Positions 33,464 through 38,694 of a stretch of 38,694 nt of DNA are shown here, one piece after another (the stretch's first letter is position 1; each line of letters begins with the position of its first letter). The translations under genes and the position numbers were made by a program. The stretch comes from CAZPDM01 sp964585305 (GTDB lineage Bacteria; Planctomycetota; Uabimicrobiia; Uabimicrobiales; JABWCH01). The notes under the pieces are model-generated. The model was not told the DNA's origin. It did not search any database and worked only from the letters and a program-made list of their open reading frames with translations. The stretch lies in contig CAZPDM010000034.1 of assembly GCA_964585305.1 (NCBI GenBank), positions 1 to 38,694 on the forward strand, read 5' to 3'.

Positions 33464-34534
33464 CTAGGCAATAGTAACTTCTTTGCAAAGATAAACGTCT
33501 TGTACTGTATGAATTAACTCTACGCCTTCTGCGAATGGTTTTTGGAAAGCTTTGCGGCCAAGGATCAATCCCATACCACCAGCACGTTTGTTAATTACAG
33601 CAGTTTTAACAGCTTCTGCAAGATCATTTTTCCCGGAAGCTCCGCCGGAATTGATGAGACCAATACGTCCCATATAGCAATTGGCTACTTGATAACGAGT
33701 TAAGTCAATAGGGTTTGGAGTAGTAAGAGTAGAATATACTCGTGGATCGGTTTTACCAAATTTAACGGCATTGAATCCGCCATTATTTTCAGGTTGTTTT
33801 TGTTTAATAATATCTGCAGCAATAGTTACTCCAAGATGGTTAGCTTGGCCAGTAAGATCAGCAGAAACTTCATAATTTACATCTTTTCCTGTTTTTTCAT
33901 CTTTTACTTTGAAACCATTATTGCGAACATAGCACCATAGAATGGTCGCTAAACCACGTTCGTGTGCGTATTCAAAGGCTTGAGAGATTTCTTGAATTTG
34001 GCGGCTAGATTCTTCTGATCCAAAATATACGGTTGCTCCAATAGCAGCAGCACCCATATTATAGGCTTGATCGACGCTAGCAAATAAAATTTGATCGTGT
34101 TTGTTAGGATAGGTTAATAGTTCATTATGATTGATTTTCAAAATGAATGGGATTCTATGCGCATAGCGACGAGCAACGGAAGCAAGAACTCCAAGTGTAG
34201 AAGCAACTGCATTGCAACCACTTTCAATTGCCAACTTAACAATGTTTTCTGGATCAAAATACATAGGATTGGGAGCAAAGGACGCACTTGCAGAATGTTC
34301 GATTCCTTGGTCAACAGGGAGAATAGAAAGGTAACCAGTACCTGCTAATCTGCCGGTATTGTACATGCTTTGCAAATTTCGCAAAACTGGGATGGAACGA
34401 TCAGACGGAATAAACATTTTTTCTACAAAATCTGGAGTTGGTAAATGCAATTGTTCTTTAGGAATGCCTGTGCATGTATATTTTAGAAGAGCATCGCTTT
34501 CATTGCCTAAATGACTTACGATTTTGTCAATCAT
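33464..34534 (-). CDS. fbaB: Class I fructose-bisphosphate aldolase, DhnA/FbaB type
   Basis: 356 residues. It splits fructose 1,6-bisphosphate into dihydroxyacetone phosphate and glyceraldehyde 3-phosphate through a lysine Schiff base. It belongs to the archaeal-type (DhnA) class I family, like E. coli FbaB (350 residues). Landmarks: LSILPVDQGIEHSAS (about 65-80), FILKINHNELLTYP, GATVYFGSEESSRQI, the AVKFGKTDP segment with the candidate Schiff-base Lys, and phosphate-binding INSGGASGK and GLILGRKAF near the end. The ATG at 34534 has AAAGG 6 nt upstream; the frame is open further upstream but that part is unlike the family. A 7-bp leader hairpin (34561-34580, ACTCAAA/TTTGAGT) precedes the gene. 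Confidence 0.93.
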   Translation of the reverse strand: MIDKIVSHLGNESDALLKYTCTGIPKEQLHLPTPDFVEKMFIPSDRSIPVLRNLQSMYNTGRLAGTGYLSILPVDQGIEHSASASFAPNPMYFDPENIVKLAIESGCNAVASTLGVLASVARRYAHRIPFILKINHNELLTYPNKHDQILFASVDQAYNMGAAAIGATVYFGSEESSRQIQEISQAFEYAHERGLATILWCYVRNNGFKVKDEKTGKDVNYEVSADLTGQANHLGVTIAADIIKQKQPENNGGFNAVKFGKTDPRVYSTLTTPNPIDLTRYQVANCYMGRIGLINSGGASGKNDLAEAVKTAVINKRAGGMGLILGRKAFQKPFAEGVELIHTVQDVYLCKEVTIA

Positions 34535-34785
34535 TGTTAACCTTTCTTGAATGAAATGGAACTCAAAACCAAATTTGAGTTTTCTAATTAGGGATTTAAT
34601 CACTATTGAAAAAAAAATCAAGAAAGATTTTTTTTATTTTGATAAAAAACTGTAGCCTAATGTAGGCCAAAGAGATAAAAATACAATTTTTTTCAAAAAA
34701 AACTATGGTTTATAGAAAAAAAAATGATATATTTTTTGATAGAATAATTTTTTATTAAGAAAGTTTTAGAAAAAAGAATCTAACT

Positions 34786-35808
34786 ATGACCATTCACATT
34801 GGAAAATTTGAACTTGAAAATCCGTTTTTTTTAGCTCCTATGGCAGGGATTACAGATTCTCCGTTTAGAAGAATCATGCGACGACGTAAAGCCTCATTAA
34901 CTATTTCTGAACTACTTTCTGCTACTGCAATTCATTATGATAATGAGCAAACTTGCGAAATGGCAGAATTTGAGGAAGAAGAAAGACCAATTGGATTACA
35001 AATTTATGGCTCGGAATGTGACTTGTTGTGTCGTGCTGCACAGTTTGCTCAGAGACAAGGGGCAGATTTTGTAGATTTAAATTTAGGTTGCTCAGTTCCT
35101 AAAGTAGTGAAAAAAGGAGGCGGTGCTGCCTTAGCAAGAGATGTAAAAAAACTTGCACATATTTTGGAGTCTTTAGTTCGTAGTGTTCAAATTCCAGTTA
35201 CTATAAAAATACGATTAGGGTGGGATGAAAATTCTCATACTGCAGCAGAAATTATTCAAGCTGCAACAGATTCTGGAATTATGTGGGTTACTGTTCATGG
35301 ACGTACAAGTAATCAAGGTTATTCTGGGCTTGCTAATTGGGAAAAAATTGGGGAGTTAAAACAAAAAAGCTCAATCCCAATTATTGGAAATGGTGATATA
35401 ATTCATCCTGAAATGGCAGTCGATTTTCTAAAAAAATATGGGGTGGATGGAATTATGATTGGACGATTTGCTCCAAGAAATCCTTTTATTTTTGAGCAAT
35501 GCCATTCTCTTTGGTGTGGAGAAACGTATCATATTCCAACATGCCAAGATTATTTTCAATTGCTTAGTGAGCATCGGCAAACATTAGAAAAAATATACGA
35601 TCCAGATTATGCTACGATATTTATTCGTAAATATTTAATTTGGTATACAACTGGCTTTTCAGGATGCCATCGTTTTCGAGCTGAAATTTTCCGTATCAAA
35701 AATTGGGAGGAAATTTGGAAATTTGCGCAAGATTTTTTTTCTGTATTAGAACATACCGGGGATTGGAAGCTGCGTGTTGTACCTAAATTACTTGAAGAAG
35801 AATCATAA
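34786..35808 (+). CDS. dusB: tRNA dihydrouridine synthase, DusB-like
   Basis: 340 residues. An FMN enzyme that reduces specific uridines in tRNA to dihydrouridine. N-terminal TIM barrel: FFLAPMAGITDSPFR (about 14-28), RPIGLQIYG, then DLNLGCSVPKVVKKGGGAAL with the catalytic Cys near 105, VTIKIRLGWD, VTVHGRTSNQGYSG, PIIGNGDI and DGIMIGRFAPRNPF. A smaller helical C-terminal domain follows. The length and motifs fit the DusB/Dus1 subgroup best, though the subgroup is not certain. The start has no good Shine-Dalgarno site. The gene stands alone on the plus strand. The 251-bp gap upstream is very AT-rich, and I could not fix a promoter in it. Confidence 0.92.
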   Translation: MTIHIGKFELENPFFLAPMAGITDSPFRRIMRRRKASLTISELLSATAIHYDNEQTCEMAEFEEEERPIGLQIYGSECDLLCRAAQFAQRQGADFVDLNLGCSVPKVVKKGGGAALARDVKKLAHILESLVRSVQIPVTIKIRLGWDENSHTAAEIIQAATDSGIMWVTVHGRTSNQGYSGLANWEKIGELKQKSSIPIIGNGDIIHPEMAVDFLKKYGVDGIMIGRFAPRNPFIFEQCHSLWCGETYHIPTCQDYFQLLSEHRQTLEKIYDPDYATIFIRKYLIWYTTGFSGCHRFRAEIFRIKNWEEIWKFAQDFFSVLEHTGDWKLRVVPKLLEEES

Positions 35809-35841
35809 AAAAAGCTCAAGGAATTTCCTTGAGCTTTTTTT
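35807..35841. terminator. Bidirectional terminator between dusB and the repeat-protein gene
   Basis: AAAAAAAGCTCAAGG (35807-35821) with CCTTGAGCTTTTTTT (35827-35841). The stem starts inside the dusB stop codon and is T-rich in both directions; the convergent gene ends at 35860. Confidence 0.85.
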
Positions 35842-35859
35842 ATGATAAGATAAAAATGG

Positions 35860-37641
35860 TTATTCTTTTTCTTTATCAGGAATAGCAGGTTTTTCTTGTG
35901 GTATTTCAACAACACCAGTATCAGACACAACAGGAGTTTCTTTTATAGGAGTTGGTAATCCTGCTGGAATTGGANNNNNNNNNNNNNNNNNNNNNNNNNN
36001 NNNNNNNNNNNNNNNNNNNNNNNNNNNNNNNNNNNNNNNNNNNNNNNNNNNNNNNNNNNNNNNNNNNNNNNNNNATCAGACACAACAGGAGTTTCTTTTA
36101 TAGGAGTTGGTAATCCTGCTGGAATTGGAGATGGTAAAATTTCTGAATTTTCTTTTGTTTCTGAATTAGGCGTTGTTGGTTCATTTTGAGCTAAAACTAA
36201 AAATGAAAAAAATTGAGGAATTCCGCTTTGTTGAGAAGAATCTTTAGCCGGCTCTTCAGTATCAGCAGGTTTTTCAACATCAGCCGGCTCTTCAACATCA
36301 GCAGGTTCTTCAGTATCAGCCGGCTCTTCAACATCAGCCGGCTCTTCAGTATCAGCAGGTTTTTCAACATCATCCGGCTCTTCAACATCAGCAGGTTCTT
36401 CAGTATCAGCCGGCTCTTCAACATCATCCGGTTCTTCAGTATCAGCCGGTTCTTCAGTATCAGCCGGCTCTTCAGTATCAGCCGGCTCTTCAACATCATC
36501 CGGTTCTTCAACATCATCCGGTTCTTCAGCATCAGCCGGTTCTTCAGTATCAGCCGGTTCTTCAGTATCAGCCGGTTCTTCAACATCAGCCGGTTCTTCA
36601 ACATCAGTAGGCTCTTCAGGAGCTATTGTATCGTTTTCTTCTATTTCAGCCTTATCACCTGGTTCTTCATATAAAGGAATAGAAGTTTCATTTGGTGTAG
36701 GTGTTTCAGAATATTCTATTCTCCATTGTAATTCACGGAGATTTTCTCCAATAATACCACCAGTAAAAATAAATCCTAAAGCTCCTATAATTTCTAATTC
36801 GCTGGCAAAAGAAAGCATAAGACCTTCTGGAACTAAAGAAATGTTGCTACGATAGGAACCAAGATGTTTATTTATTGTTTGAATGCTGGGGAATAAAGAC
36901 ATTTCTAATGGAATTCCTTGAATTCTACATGGCCCTTCAAAAAATCGTGATAGAGCAGTAACATTATCTAAACTACGTTCTAATACTTCGGTATAATTTG
37001 TATAGCCAATCGCTAGGCAATGTTCTGGATTTTTACCCATGCTTTCTATAAATTTATTATTTTCTGATAAAGGAGTTCCTGATTTTTCTTTCCAAAGCAA
37101 ATAAGCTTGCAAAGCAGGAACACTAGTACCTAAATAAAATGTATTATTTTGAAATAAATAAGCATGTCCAGAAAATACAGCAAATATATTTGCTATTTCA
37201 TTAAACTCACTTGATTCTTGTATAATTATTTTACGAAAATAGTTGATTCCATTAGAATGAGTACAGCTTTCTAATTGGGAAAATTTAAGAAAACCTTTTA
37301 GGCATTTTTGAGCTTTTTCCATATCTTTTACTGGAATGATTAAAACAGATTCTGGAAATATGGAAGAATTATAATAGAAAGTAAAGGCTGTAGCTGGATT
37401 ATCAAAAGCCTTGGAAAGATCATTCTCAAGAGAAAAGCCTAAAGCATTTTCAATTTGATTTAAATACATTCCTACTTGTGAAACTAGACCTAATGTTTCA
37501 TCAGGATCAACTATAGTTGCTAAGTCCAATATAGTTTCTAAAACATTAGATAGGTTAAAGTTTGCAACATGGAAAGAAATTGCTGTTGCGGGAACTTTTT
37601 TAGCATGTTCCATATATTCAACTTTATCGCCTTGATATAAA
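35860..37641 (-). CDS. 3' exon of an intron-split envelope protein with hexapeptide repeats (partial)
   Basis: About 542 residues after removing the artefactual gap. The reading frame enters from the group II intron with no credible start: no Shine-Dalgarno site precedes the first ATGs, and codons upstream of about 37641 lie in intron domains V and VI. The visible protein starts near LYQGDKVEYMEHAKKVPATA, continues with a globular region of about 330 residues (FHVANFNLSNVLETILDLAT, NPATAFTFYYN, VPEGLMLSFASELEIIGALG), then 21 copies of EEPADV/T, and a Pro-rich tail ending PAIPDKEKE. The globular part vaguely resembles the DUF3352-type periplasmic proteins; that is weak. A signal peptide would lie in the missing 5' exon. 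The stop at 35860-35862 is reached in frame only if the two 55-mers flanking the N run are merged. Confidence 0.65.
35975..36074. other. 100-N assembly gap flanked by identical 55-mers
   Basis: Exactly 100 Ns. The 55 bases before it (35920-35974) and after it (36075-36129) are identical. The pattern fits two contigs that end in the same k-mer and were scaffolded without being merged. No sequence is visibly missing: joining them through one copy restores an open frame to a stop codon. Confidence 0.9.
36240..36617 (-). repeat. 18-bp tandem repeat coding for 21 hexapeptides
   Basis: Units of 18 bp encode EEPADV, EEPADT or EEPDDV, with occasional EKP; the first is EEPTDV and the last is EEPAKD. 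Both edges are degenerate, the centre is very regular. It encodes a strongly acidic, Pro-punctuated linker between the globular part and the Pro-rich tail. Such arrays change copy number easily. Confidence 0.9.
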
Positions 37642-37692
37642 ATAAGGATAGGTAATGCTTTGGTCTTATACCTCTGCATTTTCCCCCCTTCC

Positions 37693-37726
37693 AAACCGTA
37701 CAGGCGACTTTCATCGCATACGGCTT
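37693..37726 (-). ncRNA. Group II intron domain V
   Basis: A 34-nt hairpin starting AAGCCGUAUGCGAU. The lower 9-bp helix (AAGCCGUAU with GUACGGUUU) contains the catalytic AGC triad; a 2-nt bulge, CU, separates it from the 5-bp upper helix GCGAU/GUCGC, capped by GAAA. Size, triad, bulge position and tetraloop all match the conserved form. Confidence 0.92.
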
Positions 37727-37803
37727 TCCAACGAATAACGATTTTAAAATTATTGTTTATATAAACGACATATTTCACTTTCCAGATTAGGCAAGAATAA
37801 ATA

Positions 37804-38694
37804 TTAGTGGGCTTTCTTAAATAGCATTGCTAATTTTTGTATAACTTTATTTTTAAGTTTATATACTCTGCAAAATCTTACTAAATTATCAAACGTTCCA
37901 TGTATGATTCTGTGAGTCCAATCATTTACCAGCATACAATTAGTAAAAATATATTTTCCGCCTTTTGTATGAGGTATGATTCTATGACAATGGGGTCTAA
38001 ATAATGGTTCTTTTGTTATTGGGTCTTTTCTTTGTTGTGTTCTATATTTGCTTCTTATGATGTCATATTTTTCTATGCTGTCATTTCTGTCTTTATACCA
38101 GTTATTTATGTTTAGGTCTGATAATTTTTCAAGATTTTTCAGGAAAGAGTCTTGACAGGCTAGTAATGTTTGTCTATACTTAACTTTAACATTTAGGCCC
38201 TCATTCAGAACCTCTACATAATTTTGTGTAGGATTTTGGGTGAGGTCTTTCTTTTTAGGCTTCTTTTTGATTTTCCTATGTTGTAGATTATTGTATAGAC
38301 TACTAGCTTGGCTTATACCTGTAGCAATGCTCCAATAATTGAAAGCTCCCCTTACGATACTTATTCTTTTCTTGAGAGCAGTTTCACTTTTAGCTTTCTT
38401 TGCTAATTTCTTCACTGATTCTTTAGGAATATAGCTTTTTGCAACGAGATGCTTAATTTTTTGATTCTTTGATTTGACTGCCTTAATTTTTATACCAAGA
38501 AATTTTATGGCTCTTTTCTTCATATTGGTGATACGTGTCTTTTCTGGTGAATGTTCTAGTTTAAGTTGTGTTCTAAGGAAGCAAATCACTTGGTTCATAT
38601 AGTAGATAGCATCTTTTCTGCTTTTTGTGAACACGCAAAAGTCATCCGCAAAACGAACGATATGGACAGGTCTTGTGTGATATTTCTTTCGGTA
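37804..38694 (-). CDS. ltrA: Group II intron reverse transcriptase/maturase with HNH-like domain (partial)
   Basis: The frame is open to the window edge; 296 residues of the C-terminal part are visible. It starts YRKKYHTRPVHIVRFADDFC, with the FADD catalytic motif of RT block 5. RT blocks 6-7 follow (LEHSPEKTRITNMKKRAIKF), then maturase domain X (about residues 110-140, ALKKRISIVRGAFNYWSIAT). The last 80 residues are HNH-like: RPHCHRIIPHTKGGKYIFTN and NDWTHRIIHG. The protein promotes intron splicing and retrohoming. The usual CxxC pairs around the HNH core are not evident. Domain V lies about 77 nt past the stop, as expected for an intron-encoded protein in domain IV. Confidence 0.93.
   Translation of the reverse strand, partial: YRKKYHTRPVHIVRFADDFCVFTKSRKDAIYYMNQVICFLRTQLKLEHSPEKTRITNMKKRAIKFLGIKIKAVKSKNQKIKHLVAKSYIPKESVKKLAKKAKSETALKKRISIVRGAFNYWSIATGISQASSLYNNLQHRKIKKKPKKKDLTQNPTQNYVEVLNEGLNVKVKYRQTLLACQDSFLKNLEKLSDLNINNWYKDRNDSIEKYDIIRSKYRTQQRKDPITKEPLFRPHCHRIIPHTKGGKYIFTNCMLVNDWTHRIIHGTFDNLVRFCRVYKLKNKVIQKLAMLFKKAH

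Larger units (their letters stand above)
37642..38694 (-). mobile_element. Group II intron, 3' portion (5' end beyond the window)
   Basis: In transcript order: the reverse transcriptase/maturase (38694 to 37804), about 77 nt of spacer, domain V (37726-37693), a probable domain VI and the 3' splice site. The domain VI candidate runs from about 37690 to 37642, with AGGUA/UACCU pairing and a CCTATCCTTAT 3' end that resembles usual intron ends with a bulged A. The boundary at 37642 is an estimate, good to perhaps 30 nt. The 5' splice site and domains I-III are outside the window. Confidence 0.85.

Noticed and set aside
36240..36617. CRISPR array, because of regular short repeats
   Set aside because: Units are 18 bp in direct tandem with no unique spacers and are coding in frame as hexapeptides.
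36213..36674. Long open frames on the plus strand and in another minus frame across the repeat
   Set aside because: They are products of the 18-bp periodicity (ISRFFNISRLF-type repeats) in other frames of the real gene; no start signals.
37590..37680. An independent start of the repeat-protein gene at one of the in-frame ATGs (MQRYKTK or MEHAKK)
   Set aside because: Neither has a convincing Shine-Dalgarno site, and the first lies within the predicted domain VI of the intron.

Overview
The window is AT-rich and gene-dense, and most genes lie on the minus strand. It looks like chromosomal DNA of a Gram-negative-type bacterium, most plausibly from the Planctomycetes/PVC side of the tree. That is inference from gene content, not a sequence match: a DhnA-type class I aldolase, a transmembrane FHA-like/kinase-like/PDZ/FGE protein, a TRL-like lipoprotein, a LamG protein with a PEP-CTERM anchor, a REC-GAF-SpoIIE phosphatase and very long exported proteins. 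Housekeeping genes (murB, ftsY, serA-like, rseP, recN, fba, dus) fix it as bacterial with a peptidoglycan pathway. Shine-Dalgarno sites and rho-independent terminators are clear and were used to correct several starts.

Layout. 1-6200: the end of an unknown gene, a YbaK-type deacylase, two unknown membrane proteins, a REC-GAF-SpoIIE phosphatase with a good sigma70-like promoter, an exported endonuclease/exonuclease/phosphatase-fold protein and a PEP-CTERM LamG protein. 6200-8600: a metallophosphoesterase and murB as a pair, then a small TRL-like lipoprotein. 8700-16800: a cheW-like gene directly upstream of a 2492-residue exported protein that is an internal duplication, apparently two paralogous genes fused end to end. 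16860-19280: a small unknown protein, a SerA-like dehydrogenase and ftsY, separated by terminators. 19280-19950: an intergenic region with several inverted repeats, leading to a DUF4258-type small protein whose promoter and Shine-Dalgarno region lie inside inverted repeats. 20050-26160: a probable four-gene unit on the minus strand: a coiled-coil protein, the FHA-like/pseudokinase/TPR/PDZ/FGE membrane protein, a 47-residue membrane protein and an exported protein. 26160-26525: a gene-free stretch with a 187-bp element bounded by 22-bp inverted repeats. 26526-35808: an orphan zinc-finger anti-sigma-like protein, an RseP protease with four PDZ domains, an ArsB/NhaD-type permease, recN, fba and dus.

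35860-38694: the 3' part of a group II intron (reverse transcriptase/maturase from the FADD motif onward, a complete domain V and a probable domain VI) sits directly in front of an open frame that has no plausible start of its own, so the intron appears to split a gene whose 5' exon lies beyond the window. The same gene carries 21 hexapeptide repeats and a 100-N gap. The gap is flanked by identical 55-mers, and merging them restores the reading frame, so it is probably an assembly artefact.

The least explained items are the duplicated giant protein with its CheW partner, the structured region before the DUF4258 gene, the 187-bp inverted-repeat element, and a two-copy palindromic repeat whose hairpin tip is inverted between copies.
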